Translations under genes and position numbers: made by a program
Source of the DNA: Gluconobacter vitians
Lineage (GTDB): Bacteria; Pseudomonadota; Alphaproteobacteria; Acetobacterales; Acetobacteraceae
Assembly (NCBI RefSeq): GCF_015244565.1
Contig: NZ_JABCQG010000008.1
Coordinates: forward strand, 62,001 to 126,000
DNA length: 64,000 bases
Reading direction: 5' to 3'
The notes under the pieces: generated by a model
Told to the model about the DNA's origin: nothing
Seen by the model: the letters and a program-made list of their open reading frames with translations, nothing else
The model's database searches: none
Shown here: piece by piece, positions 9,113 through 18,245 of the stretch
How the letters are laid out: the number at the start of each line of letters is the position of its first letter
How positions within the stretch are numbered: position 1 is the first letter of the stretch

Positions 9113-9643
9113 ATGCCCCCCGGAAGCATTTTCACAAAACACCCTATCCGATCAGCACTGTTGCTCTGCGCGACACTGGCTGCAACGCCATTCGCACACA
9201 GCGCCCCGGTTCCGACGGAACCAGCGCCGGACCAGTCCACCGTCACCGTCATTCCGGGCTCGGATGCCGTGAAATGGCAGCCGGCTCCCGTCATGTTCCC
9301 GCATGGAACGAAAATGGCCATCCTGACCGGCGATACCAGCAAGCCGGGTCCCTTCACCCTGCGTGTCATGATGCCCTCGGGATCGTTCATCCCGCCCCAT
9401 ACCCATAATCTGGACGAAATGCTTACCGTCATCAGTGGCGATATCCAGCATTTCGTGGGGCAGAGTCTGGCCACCACACAGCAGCGCCACCTCGGCCCGG
9501 GTGGGTTTGTGCATCTGCCGGTCAACGTGCCCCACGCCATCAAGGCCGGCAGCCAGGGCGCAGTGCTTCAGGTCTCAGGCATGGGACCGTTCAGCATGAC
9601 TTACGTGAACCCGCAGGACGATCCCCGAAACACGGGCCGCTAA
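9113..9643 (+). CDS. Exported cupin-domain protein
   Basis: A 176-residue protein with a signal peptide (about residues 1-30) and a single cupin barrel. Metal-ligand candidates are in PPHTHNLDEM and the later VNVPHAI. GGAGGAG precedes the start. Such single-domain periplasmic cupins may bind a metal or act as small dioxygenases or isomerases; nothing here decides which. It follows the TonB receptor and may be co-transcribed with it. A second exported cupin of different sequence lies at 51906-52421. Confidence 0.85.
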   Translation: MPPGSIFTKHPIRSALLLCATLAATPFAHSAPVPTEPAPDQSTVTVIPGSDAVKWQPAPVMFPHGTKMAILTGDTSKPGPFTLRVMMPSGSFIPPHTHNLDEMLTVISGDIQHFVGQSLATTQQRHLGPGGFVHLPVNVPHAIKAGSQGAVLQVSGMGPFSMTYVNPQDDPRNTGR

Positions 9644-9657
9644 AGCCGCCGGATATG

Positions 9658-9692
9658 AAAAACCCTGCTCCCGGACCGGGAACAGGGTTTTT
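9658..9692. terminator. Bidirectional terminator
   Basis: AAAAACCCTG (from 9658) pairs with CAGGGTTTTT (to 9692), with A and T runs on the two sides, so it can end both the cupin gene (+) and the DsbD-like gene (-). Confidence 0.85.
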
Positions 9693-9714
9693 AAAACTCA
9701 GGAAAGCAGTGCGC

Positions 9715-11841
9715 TTATTTCCCGATCGTCGAGATCACGATGCCCGGCGTCAGGATCTGCGGCAGCACCACACCGTCCTGATGCGGGGCGTAATACATAT
9801 AGAACGGCACGCCATCGCGCCCATGCGCCTTGAGGAACGCGGCAATTGCGGCATTGCGATTCGTCCAGTCGCCCTTGAGGAACACAATCCCACGGGACCG
9901 GAAAGCCTCCCGAACGGACGGCACATCCAGCGCCACACGCTCATTGACCATGCAGGTAATGCACCAGGACGCCGTCATGTCGATAAACACCGGCTTGCCC
10001 TGCGCCCGAAGCTCCGCCAGACGCGCCTCGGAGAACGGTTCGACACCCGCTTCCGCTGCTCCGGCCGCCACGGGAGCAGGCGCGGCCCGCAATCCCTGCG
10101 CCAGCGCCGCACCGCAAACCACGACGCATAACACGGCCACAACACGGCAGAACGCCACTGTTCCCCGACCACCTTCCAGCATGGACCGCCGCTGCCCGAC
10201 GCCATAGATCCAGCCCGCAAACCCAAGCAGAACAACGCCCCCGGCTGTCAGCGCCACGAAGGTCACACCCCGCTGAATCGCTGCGACCCAGAGCAGCCAC
10301 ACACAGGTTGCAAACAGCGGGAACGCCAGAACCTGCTTGAGAATCCCCATCCAGGCTCCCGGCTTCGGCATCCGCGACGCCACGCCCGGAACCCCGGCCA
10401 CCAGAATATACGGAAACGCCAGCCCAAGCCCCATCGACAGGAACACCAGAACGCCCATCACCGGCGGTCCACCCAGTGCGCCTGCAATAGCGACCCCCAT
10501 GAACGGTGCGGTGCAGGGCGTCGCCACGATGACCGCCAGCAACCCCGTCATCATGTCACCGCCGCGACCACTCCCGGTCTGAACCTGACCCAGACGCCCG
10601 GCGCTGACTTCAAACACACCCAGCAGATTCAGCCCCATCAGGAACAGCAGCCAGCATACCCCGACCACAAATCCCGGCGACTGGAACTGAAAGCCCCATC
10701 CGGCCGCAGACCCGGCCAGACGCAGCCCGATCATGACAATCCCCAGAGCCGCAAAGGCGCCCATCACCCCGATCGTGTAGAACAGCGCGCTCTGAAGCTG
10801 CACACCCCGTCCGGCACCGCCCATTTTCGCCAGAGACAGCGCCTTCATCGCCAGAACCGGAAACACGCAGGGCATCAGGTTCAGGATCAGCCCGCCGACA
10901 AAGGCAAAGAGCAGAACCCGCAGCCATCCCGCGCCCGTCGGAACCTCCGCACCCGAGGCCTGACCCGGAGCCGAAGCAGTTTGCACAGGCGCAGGTGCCA
11001 CAGCTACTCCCCCAACCGGCCGCGCCTCGATCTGCAACGGACTTTCCTGCCCCGCCGCATCCTTGAGCACGACAACACCCGCCAGCGGCCTGTCCCGATG
11101 CGCCGATTTCAGGAATTTGAGCCCCAGCGTCAGTTGTCCGTCCGATACATGCAATGGCTGATCTGCCACCTGGTCGATCACGCCCCCATCCTGCGGCAGG
11201 AACCACGCCTGCGACACGGACGCCGCAGAGAGCCCCTTGCCCGAAAGCGTCAGAACACCATCTGCTGACACACTGGCCGCAAACGGGGACGCCACCGGCA
11301 TCGCCGCATCCGCCTTGTGGAACAGGGCCGCCTGCGCCCCTTCCGGAGCGTCCTGCGCCGAAGCTGGCAGAGTCAGTGTGAAATCACCGCTTTCAGGAAT
11401 GCAGACCTGCGCACAGACAAGCCATTCCCCATGCGCATGAAGCGTCGTGCCACCCGAACCCTTGAGAACCAGATCCTCCGGGAGCGTCACCTCATTGACA
11501 TAGGCGTAGGACATGAGGCCGCCTTCACTGATCCGCACCGGCACCGGCCAGTGGATCGGACCGCCCTTGCCCGTCGCGCCGCCGTTAGCGGTCACATCCA
11601 GCGTCGGCGTATCTCCGGCATCGCCCGGATTGATCCAGTAGGTATGCCATCCCGGCTTGAGCTGAAGCCGCAACCCGACACGCAGATGCTGGTCCGGCCC
11701 GACCGCATCGCGATCCGTGACAAGGGTTGCGGTATCATTCCCGGACGTGACGGGCGCGCTCTCCGCTGCCAGCGCGGACGCAGACCCCAGACCAAGAAAC
11801 CCTGCCAGAAGCAGGGCGGACATGCTGAACACTCGATGCAA
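9715..11841 (-). CDS. dsbD: DsbD-family thiol:disulfide interchange protein
   Basis: About 708 residues. The order is signal peptide, a beta-sandwich periplasmic domain (roughly 30-250, with Cys in WLVCAQVC), eight membrane segments carrying the electron-passing cysteines in LMPCVFPVL and ATPCTAPFMG, and a C-terminal thioredoxin domain with CITC at about residues 627-630. It passes electrons from cytoplasmic thioredoxin to periplasmic disulfides. The start is uncertain: TTG at 11841 gives a proper charged signal peptide (after GGAATGAG). ATG at 11823 would lack the charged n-region. ATA-flanked starts up to 11886 are possible. Confidence 0.88.
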   Translation of the reverse strand: MHRVFSMSALLLAGFLGLGSASALAAESAPVTSGNDTATLVTDRDAVGPDQHLRVGLRLQLKPGWHTYWINPGDAGDTPTLDVTANGGATGKGGPIHWPVPVRISEGGLMSYAYVNEVTLPEDLVLKGSGGTTLHAHGEWLVCAQVCIPESGDFTLTLPASAQDAPEGAQAALFHKADAAMPVASPFAASVSADGVLTLSGKGLSAASVSQAWFLPQDGGVIDQVADQPLHVSDGQLTLGLKFLKSAHRDRPLAGVVVLKDAAGQESPLQIEARPVGGVAVAPAPVQTASAPGQASGAEVPTGAGWLRVLLFAFVGGLILNLMPCVFPVLAMKALSLAKMGGAGRGVQLQSALFYTIGVMGAFAALGIVMIGLRLAGSAAGWGFQFQSPGFVVGVCWLLFLMGLNLLGVFEVSAGRLGQVQTGSGRGGDMMTGLLAVIVATPCTAPFMGVAIAGALGGPPVMGVLVFLSMGLGLAFPYILVAGVPGVASRMPKPGAWMGILKQVLAFPLFATCVWLLWVAAIQRGVTFVALTAGGVVLLGFAGWIYGVGQRRSMLEGGRGTVAFCRVVAVLCVVVCGAALAQGLRAAPAPVAAGAAEAGVEPFSEARLAELRAQGKPVFIDMTASWCITCMVNERVALDVPSVREAFRSRGIVFLKGDWTNRNAAIAAFLKAHGRDGVPFYMYYAPHQDGVVLPQILTPGIVISTIGK

Positions 11842-11949
11842 GACAGGCTCATTCCAACAATCAGGACAGAACCGCAACCATATCACTGACTGAAACGGAA
11901 AACAGGACCTTTACGGTAGCCAAACTGCAAAAGCCCTAAGAACCGCCCG

Positions 11950-13041
11950 TTACGGGATCAGTCGTTCCGCCCGCAGACGGGTGAACAGATCGGTAAAAGA
12001 GTCCGGCGTGTACTGGTAATCCAAAAACCCGGCGCGGCGGCTCTTGCTCATATCCGTCACACATTCGACCGGCCGCCCCAGATCCGCATCCGTATGCCAG
12101 GCCGAGGCCAACCGCCCGATCCGGCTCTCCGTCAGACCGTATTTCGCGGCAATCTGCTCCCAGAGTTCCGCATCACCCGAAAGCGTTTCCTCAAGCGAGG
12201 TCGCATGCCCCGGATAAGGCGCAGCCTCAATCCCGAACCATACTGCCAAACGCGGCCAGAGCCATTTCCAGCGCACCAGATCGCCATTCACAATATTGAA
12301 CGCCTCGTTCCGGCCCGCCGCAGACGTGGACGCCCAGAGCAGCTGCCGCGCCAGTTGCCGCGCATCCGTCAGATCGGTCAGCCCATCCCACTGCACCGGC
12401 GATCCCGGAAAGACGAACGGCCGACCGGTTTCCCGGCAGATCGTCGCATAGACCGCCAGCGTGCTACCCATATTCATCGCATTGCCGACCGCATAGCCGA
12501 TCACCGTATGCGGACGATGCACGCTCCACGAAAAGCCATGGCGCTCGGCCGCTTCGTAGAGCGCGTCTTCCTGATCGTAGTAGAAATTCCGCAGATCCAG
12601 TCGGGGCACCTCCTCCCGGAACGGCGTCACGGGCGGCTCTCCCGACGCATAGGCCTCGAACGGGCCAAGATAATGCTTCATGCCGGTCGTCAGCGCCGCG
12701 TGAACCAGAAGCCCCGGCTCCGGCAAGGCTGCGAACAGGTTGCGCACCATCGCCGCATTGACGCGGCAGTTCTCTTCCTCGGTCGCCTGACGCATCCAGG
12801 AGCAGAAGAACACATGGCTTGGCCGCAGATCCTTCAGCGCTTCGGCGAGCGACGACGGATCCAGCAGATCGGCCGCCACCGGCAGCACGCCCGCCACATC
12901 ATGGCGTGGCCGACGGGCCAGACCATGCACCGTCCACCCCTCGGCCACGAGACGCGCCGCAAGATTCTGGCCGACAATACCTGTCGCCCCGACCACCAGG
13001 GCGGTCCGAACTGGTGCCACAGCAGGAACAGAAGAGGTCAT
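11950..13041 (-). CDS. PRISE-type SDR / NAD-dependent epimerase-like oxidoreductase
   Basis: A 363-residue extended short-chain dehydrogenase. GATGIVGQ near the N terminus is the cofactor glycine motif. The overall pattern (FFCSW, HRPHTVIGY, FNIVNGD and an NFYYDQED segment) resembles progesterone 5-beta-reductase/iridoid synthase-like enone reductases of the PRISE group. Start at 13041 has AAAGGAAAAA upstream. It is divergent from an HxlR regulator 109 bases away, an arrangement typical of a stress- or quinone/enone-responsive reductase. The substrate is unknown. Confidence 0.85.
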   Translation of the reverse strand: MTSSVPAVAPVRTALVVGATGIVGQNLAARLVAEGWTVHGLARRPRHDVAGVLPVAADLLDPSSLAEALKDLRPSHVFFCSWMRQATEEENCRVNAAMVRNLFAALPEPGLLVHAALTTGMKHYLGPFEAYASGEPPVTPFREEVPRLDLRNFYYDQEDALYEAAERHGFSWSVHRPHTVIGYAVGNAMNMGSTLAVYATICRETGRPFVFPGSPVQWDGLTDLTDARQLARQLLWASTSAAGRNEAFNIVNGDLVRWKWLWPRLAVWFGIEAAPYPGHATSLEETLSGDAELWEQIAAKYGLTESRIGRLASAWHTDADLGRPVECVTDMSKSRRAGFLDYQYTPDSFTDLFTRLRAERLIP

Positions 13042-13150
13042 GGGATTTTTCCTTTGCAGAAAACAGGGTCTGCTCCACATCTGATACGACATCCCCAATT
13101 CCACCAGACGGCACCTTTTCGTGCCCTGGTGACCAGAAGGTTCCCACTCC

Positions 13151-13540
13151 ATGACATCGCCGCTGCCCGATCACTACCGTCAGGCACCTTTCGCCGAAGA
13201 CTGTGCGCCGCGCCGGATTCTGAGGCTTTTCAGCGGTAAATGGACCACCATGATACTGCACACGCTGCATCTTCTGGGTGGTACGGCCCGCCCCGGAAAG
13301 CTCCAGCGCAGCATCCCCGATCTGTCGAAAAAAATGATGATCCAGACTCTTCGTGATCTTGAATCGCAGGGCCTCATCCGGCGCAATGTCCGGCAGATCA
13401 TGCCACCCCATGTCGATTACAGCCTGACGGAACTCGGAAAGACCTTCGTGGAACCTGTCGAGCTGCTCTATCACTGGGCCATCCGCAACGCCGATGCACT
13501 CGACCGGCTCGCACAGCACGAAGCCTCCATATCCGAATAG
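13151..13540 (+). CDS. HxlR-family transcriptional regulator
   Basis: A 129-residue winged-helix regulator of the HxlR (MarR-like) family. The family Cys near the N terminus (residue 18, in EDCAPRRIL) and the following FSGKWTTMIL and LSKKMMIQTLRDLE helices are present. Some HxlR proteins sense electrophiles or quinones through that cysteine. Its divergence from the SDR gene suggests it controls that gene, and possibly itself. Confidence 0.92.
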   Translation: MTSPLPDHYRQAPFAEDCAPRRILRLFSGKWTTMILHTLHLLGGTARPGKLQRSIPDLSKKMMIQTLRDLESQGLIRRNVRQIMPPHVDYSLTELGKTFVEPVELLYHWAIRNADALDRLAQHEASISE

Positions 13541-13665
13541 GCCGCCCGCATGAAGAGGGCGGGACAGGGCCGCCGCCTTGTGCCATGTTTGCGTCAACAG
13601 ACTGTGCCCTGTGCATGTCACAAAACCCACTCCAGAACGCGTACTCTGAAGGACTCTCCAGACCG

Positions 13666-16158
13666 ATGCCGTTGATACCCCGTCCCGATCCCGCTTCATT
13701 CTCCGCGCCACGGACCGGACGGTCCCTCCCCGGTATCCTTCTCTTTCTGGCCCTCAGCCTCCTGACGTCTCTGGCGCCCGCCATGGCGGCGGACAGCACC
13801 ACGACCACAACGGACGCTCCCCTCAACAAGCAGGAAGCGCAGCAGCTCCTCAACGTCCTGAACAATCCCAAGGAGCGGGAATCCTTCACCCATACCCTCT
13901 CCCTGATGGCCCGTGGCCTTCAGGTCGAGACGCCCGCCACAACACCAGCACCCGCGGCTCCGGTGGCAGCGGCCCCCAAAGCGGCTCCTGCAAAAGTTAC
14001 ACCCGCCAAGCCGGTCGCCGAAGTCCCGCCCGATATCCATACCGGCCTGAGCAGCATCCGCCTTCAGGCTCTCGGTTATCTGCATAATTTCCTCGGACTG
14101 TTCAGCGACCTTGCAATCGTCGGCCACTGGGCCCACAGGATGCTGGCCTCGGCAGACAGCCGCACCACGATCCTGCACGCCTTCGGAGGCGGGCTCATCG
14201 TCATGCTGTGCGGCATCGCCCTGGAACGGGTTGTCGCCCTCAGCCTCCGCAAGCCGCTCCGGCAACTCACGCAGAATGCCGAGAACCGCGAACAGCGCAG
14301 CGCAGTCGCAACCGAAGAAGACACCCCGCAGGAACCCATCGTCGATGGCTCCAGCCAGACCCGTGCTGCAGACCAGCGCCGACAGGTCGAAACCCTGCGC
14401 TTCCTCGCCCGCGTCCCTTACGCGCTGGGACATTTCGCCCTGAAGGCCGTCCCGGTCCTCGCCTTCCTGGCAGTGGCCTATCTCGCCATTCTGATCTTCC
14501 CCTGGAATGCGAAGACCGACAACGTCATCATGACGCTGGCCAACTGCTACGCGGCCGCCCGCTGCCTGTATCTGTTCGTCGAAACCGGCTTCGCACCACG
14601 GTCCCCCACCATCCGCCTCCTGCCCGCCACGGACGCCACCGCCTTCCTGCTGACCCGCTGGTGGAACGTGCTGGTCGCCGCTCCCGCCATCATTTTCTGC
14701 CTCTCCACACTGGGCGGCCAGTTCAACCTGTCACCGCGCGGCACGGACGCCATGATCCGCGGCGTAGTCCTGATCGAACACATTCTGATCGCCATTTTCA
14801 TCTGGCGCATCCGTCACCTCGTCAGCCGCGCCCTGCAACCCCGCGCCGTTCCCGACACCGCGATGTGGACCTTTATCGTCGCCCTTACCCGGCTGTGGTG
14901 GGTCCCGGCCATGTTCCTCGACATATCGCTGTGGATTGTCTGGGCTGCCCATCTTCCGGGCGGCTACCGCTGGATTCTCGACACCACCGGCATCACCATC
15001 GGCATCCTGGTCGCCTCCCGGCTTGTGGCGGTCATGGCTTATGGATTGCAGGACCGCTTCTTCCGCATTAATCCGGCCCTGACCGAACGTTTTCCCGATC
15101 TGCAGAAACGCGCCGACCGCTACTATCCTTTCGCCCGCAGGATCCTGACCGGCGTCCTCTTGTTCCTGACCCTCATCGCCATGACCGAAGCCTGGGGCCT
15201 GCCCACATTCGGCTTCTTCCTTCACAACGCCATCGGCCGTCACCTGATGGATGCCGTCCTGACGATGCTGGTCGCCCTCACCGTGGCCGTCACGATCTGG
15301 GAAATCATCAACGCCCTGCTGAGCCAGCAGCTCAACCGCTTCGAAAAATCGGATCAGATATCGAGGGCAACACGCCTGCGGACCGTCATGCCGATCATCC
15401 GCACCGTCCTTCTGGCGGTCATCATCATCATCGTCGCGGTCACGACACTATCCCAGATCGGTATCAATGTTACCCCGCTGCTCACCGGCGCAGGCATCAT
15501 GGGTGCCGCCATCGCCTTCGGTTCGCAGAGCCTGGTCAAGGACTTCATCACGGGCTTTTTCATGCTCGTCGAAGACGCCATTCAGGTCGGCGACTGGGTG
15601 ACAACCAGCGGTGTAGCTGGAACGGTGGAAAACCTTTCCATCCGTACGGTGAAAGTGCGCGACTTTGATGGCGACCTTCACATCATTCCATTCTCGTCTG
15701 TATCCTCCATTGCCAACACCGCGCGAGGCTACAACCAGATCGTCATCAAGCAGCAGGTTGACAATTCCGAAGATCTGCCGCGTGTGGTCGCCCTGATGGC
15801 CGATACCATCAAAGAGATGCAGCAAGATGCCGTATTCGGTCCACTTCTGCTGACCGGATATAATGATCTGGGAGTCGATACCAGCGACAGCAACGGCGCA
15901 GTGCTGATCGGAACGATCAGAACCGCACCAATGATGAAATGGAAGGTCAAACGCGAGTTCTACCGCCGCGTAGCTAACCGTTTCGCGAATGCCGGGATCA
16001 AATTTTATACACCCACGGCCTATTCCACAACTCCACCGGGCAACGCCATGCGTATCGCCGCCGACGTGCGCCTGCCATCCCCTGCTAACGACGCTCCCGC
16101 CGCGCCAACACCACCAGCCCAGGACAACGGCAAGCCGGAGGGCAACGCACCGGCCTGA
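13666..16158 (+). CDS. Large MscS-family mechanosensitive channel
   Basis: An 830-residue membrane protein. A signal peptide (cleavage near AMA-ADS) is followed by an Ala/Pro-rich periplasmic stretch and about ten membrane segments. The MscS pore and beta domain lie at about residues 600-770 (GAGIMGAAIAFGSQSL, then LVEDAIQVGDWV). The tail is Pro/Ala-rich. Size and plan match the bigger MscS homologues such as YbiO. GAAGGA precedes ATG 13666. It releases solutes on osmotic downshock. Confidence 0.9.
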   Translation: MPLIPRPDPASFSAPRTGRSLPGILLFLALSLLTSLAPAMAADSTTTTTDAPLNKQEAQQLLNVLNNPKERESFTHTLSLMARGLQVETPATTPAPAAPVAAAPKAAPAKVTPAKPVAEVPPDIHTGLSSIRLQALGYLHNFLGLFSDLAIVGHWAHRMLASADSRTTILHAFGGGLIVMLCGIALERVVALSLRKPLRQLTQNAENREQRSAVATEEDTPQEPIVDGSSQTRAADQRRQVETLRFLARVPYALGHFALKAVPVLAFLAVAYLAILIFPWNAKTDNVIMTLANCYAAARCLYLFVETGFAPRSPTIRLLPATDATAFLLTRWWNVLVAAPAIIFCLSTLGGQFNLSPRGTDAMIRGVVLIEHILIAIFIWRIRHLVSRALQPRAVPDTAMWTFIVALTRLWWVPAMFLDISLWIVWAAHLPGGYRWILDTTGITIGILVASRLVAVMAYGLQDRFFRINPALTERFPDLQKRADRYYPFARRILTGVLLFLTLIAMTEAWGLPTFGFFLHNAIGRHLMDAVLTMLVALTVAVTIWEIINALLSQQLNRFEKSDQISRATRLRTVMPIIRTVLLAVIIIIVAVTTLSQIGINVTPLLTGAGIMGAAIAFGSQSLVKDFITGFFMLVEDAIQVGDWVTTSGVAGTVENLSIRTVKVRDFDGDLHIIPFSSVSSIANTARGYNQIVIKQQVDNSEDLPRVVALMADTIKEMQQDAVFGPLLLTGYNDLGVDTSDSNGAVLIGTIRTAPMMKWKVKREFYRRVANRFANAGIKFYTPTAYSTTPPGNAMRIAADVRLPSPANDAPAAPTPPAQDNGKPEGNAPA

Positions 16159-16173
16159 TCCCCAGACCGAACC

Positions 16174-16211
16174 ATGGGCGAGGCAATGCCATTCCGGCAT
16201 GCTTCGCCCAT
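16174..16211. terminator. Hairpin after the MscS gene
   Basis: A long stem: ATGGGCGAGGCAATGCC (16174-16190) with GGCATGCTTCGCCCAT (16196-16211), loop ATTCC, with one mismatch and one bulge. An AT-rich tract follows. It is a likely transcription terminator. Confidence 0.65.
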
Positions 16212-16251
16212 AATTATTAATCAATTAAATAAAGTCTTGATTTAAGGTTCC

Positions 16252-16268
16252 GACAGGATCATCCTGTC
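16252..16268. promoter_or_regulatory. 17-base palindrome in promoter region of small membrane genes
   Basis: A perfect inverted repeat GACAGGAT-C-ATCCTGTC lies just upstream of a possible -10 element TATTAT (16273-16278). Position suggests an operator for the 16366/16714 genes, but no cognate regulator is adjacent. Confidence 0.45.
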
Positions 16269-16365
16269 TCCGTATTATCGAGAACCCTCCTCACCGCTGC
16301 CACGCAGACGATTTCCCGGCCCGATTTTCCTGTGGCCCCGCATCGCCCGCCAAACGGCGAGGATC

Positions 16366-16698
16366 ATGCCAAGGAATCCAGCGATGTCTCTTGTCCTGGT
16401 CTCATCAGATTCGTCCGCCCCCGATCAGAAAACCACTCCTGCGACTGATCCTGGGGCTGCACCAATGGCGCGCCCCGATCCGGCCGCGCTGGCCGAGAAG
16501 AACCGTCAGGAAGAGCGGGTCCTGAAAAAGCGCTTTATTGGAATGGTCCTCGGCCTCGTGTTTGCGCATGTCTATGTGGCGCTCGCGCTGGCCTATTCCT
16601 ACATGGACGACCACAACCACCTGCACACCTGCTGGCTCCCGCTGCTCGGCGCCTTCATCTGCGGGATGATCTTCGTCTTCCACGTCTCGATCTCGTAA
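16366..16698 (+). CDS. Hypothetical small membrane protein
   Basis: 110 residues, family not recognised. A polar N-terminal half (Ser/Pro/Ala, then a basic AEKNRQEERVLKKR) precedes two hydrophobic segments (about 57-76 and 88-107) with His-rich DDHNHLHTC between them. Two starts are plausible: 16366 after GCGAGG, and 16384 (MSLVLVSS) after AAGGAA. It lies 15 bases before a second small membrane gene, so the pair is probably one operon. Confidence 0.7.
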   Translation: MPRNPAMSLVLVSSDSSAPDQKTTPATDPGAAPMARPDPAALAEKNRQEERVLKKRFIGMVLGLVFAHVYVALALAYSYMDDHNHLHTCWLPLLGAFICGMIFVFHVSIS

Positions 16699-16713
16699 CC
16701 CGGAGAGGCATCC

Positions 16714-16947
16714 ATGACCCGTACAGTCCGCCACGCATGGCTCCAGCCCTTCCTGTCCACAACATTGTGGACGCTCGTCCTGATCGACATCGCCGTCATG
16801 ACCTACCTGGAAAACCAGGATTTCTTCAAAGACTACGCCGGCTGGGCCTGGCCCTCCGTCCTGATCACCGGGATCATCGGTTACTTCATCGGCCCCGCGA
16901 TTGACCGCTTCTTTTCCAAGGAACCGGCGACACCGAACCGACGCTGA
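16714..16947 (+). CDS. Hypothetical small membrane protein
   Basis: 77 residues, family not recognised. Two hydrophobic segments (about 12-31 and 46-65) and a basic C terminus. GGAGAGG precedes the start. It follows the 110-residue gene closely and is ended by a strong terminator, which supports it as a real gene in a two-gene unit. Confidence 0.75.
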   Translation: MTRTVRHAWLQPFLSTTLWTLVLIDIAVMTYLENQDFFKDYAGWAWPSVLITGIIGYFIGPAIDRFFSKEPATPNRR

Positions 16948-16970
16948 GAGCGCCTTTCGTCCACAAGACA

Positions 16971-17002
16971 AAAAAGGGAGACAGAACACTGTCTCCCTTT
17001 TT
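16971..17002. terminator. Bidirectional terminator
   Basis: AAAAAGGGAGACAG (16971-16984) pairs perfectly with CTGTCTCCCTTTTT (16989-17002). It serves the small membrane genes (+) and the beta-propeller gene (-). Confidence 0.9.
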
Positions 17003-17024
17003 CAATCCATCACTCCCGCGGACC

Positions 17025-18245
17025 TTACCGCAGGATGCCCGTATGCCCGACGCTGTAGCGTCCCGGCTGCGGCCAGACCGTCAGGCCATGCGGCTCTGCG
17101 CCGACCGGGATCTTGCGCATCGCTCCCGTATCGGTATCGATCGCATAGACCACGTCATCAAACCGGCCCGACAGCCAAAGCAGCTTGCCGTCCGCGCTGA
17201 CATTGCCCATGTCCGGGCTACCGCCACCGGGGATCATCCACGTCTTGATGACCTTGTCCGTCGCGAAATCGATGATCGATACGCCACCCGGACCATGCTT
17301 CGGACCATGAATGCGGTGTGAGCCACGATTGGCGACATACATCAGCTTGCCGTCACGGCTCGGATACAGGCCATGCGTGCCGATACCCGTCGGGATGAAG
17401 CCGGTTTCCTTGAAGGAATCCCCGTCCACAACGAACACGCCATCCGCCATCATGTCCGCCACATAGAACTTGTGACCATCCGGCGCCGTCAGAATGTCCT
17501 GCGGCATGCCACCCTTGGACAGCTTCAGCATCCCGATCATTTTCAGGTTCACTGTATCGACCTTGGCGACATAACCGCCGAACTCGCAGGTGAAGATCGC
17601 GTATTTGCCGTCGATGGAGAAATCGGCGTGATTGACGCCCTTGCATTCCGGCGTCTCGACCGAGCCCTTCAGCTCCATCGTATGCGGGTCGCGGAAGTCC
17701 AGGCGCTTATGCGCCTCGGCCACCGTAATCGCGTATTTCCCGTCCGGCGTGAAATACATGTTGTACGGATCATCCACGGCAATGGACGGGCCCGGCTTGG
17801 CCGTCGCCGGATTGATCGGCGTCAGCGACCCGTCCGGACGGCCTTCGCTGTTATTCGTCACCCACAGCATCCGCAGATCCCAAGACGGCACCACATGCTG
17901 CGGCGAATGCCCGACCCGGAATGTGTCCACGACCTGAAAGGACGCCGGATCGATAACGGACACGCTGTCCCCGCGCAGGTTCGGCACATAGATGCGGGCC
18001 GGGTCCTGCGCAATCGCCGGCGAGATATGGGACGGTGTCGTCTCGCTATAGATGTTCTTCGGGTCAATCACCGGCGGCATGCCCGGAATCGTCTGGATAC
18101 CGGAGGCCGCGACCGGCGCCGCAACAGGTGCGGAAGCATCAGCCGGAACCGGCACCATCGGGGCACTCGGGGAATATTCCTGCGCATGGGCCGCGGCAGC
18201 TCCCAGCAGCGTCATCGCTACCAGAAGAGGAGTCTTGAATGTCAT
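17025..18245 (-). CDS. Exported YVTN-type beta-propeller protein
   Basis: A 406-residue exported protein. The signal peptide ends near residue 21 (AAHA), and a Pro/Ala-rich linker follows. About seven propeller blades follow with repeats such as IYVPNLRGDSVSVID, YAITVAEAHKR, KFYVADMMADGVFVVD and LMYVANRG, the 40-residue YVTN/YncE pattern. Its ATG overlaps the creatininase-like stop by four bases, so the two are translated together. In related bacteria such propellers are found beside PQQ-dependent oxidation systems, but no quinoprotein gene is here, so the role is open. Confidence 0.88.
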   Translation of the reverse strand: MTFKTPLLVAMTLLGAAAAHAQEYSPSAPMVPVPADASAPVAAPVAASGIQTIPGMPPVIDPKNIYSETTPSHISPAIAQDPARIYVPNLRGDSVSVIDPASFQVVDTFRVGHSPQHVVPSWDLRMLWVTNNSEGRPDGSLTPINPATAKPGPSIAVDDPYNMYFTPDGKYAITVAEAHKRLDFRDPHTMELKGSVETPECKGVNHADFSIDGKYAIFTCEFGGYVAKVDTVNLKMIGMLKLSKGGMPQDILTAPDGHKFYVADMMADGVFVVDGDSFKETGFIPTGIGTHGLYPSRDGKLMYVANRGSHRIHGPKHGPGGVSIIDFATDKVIKTWMIPGGGSPDMGNVSADGKLLWLSGRFDDVVYAIDTDTGAMRKIPVGAEPHGLTVWPQPGRYSVGHTGILR

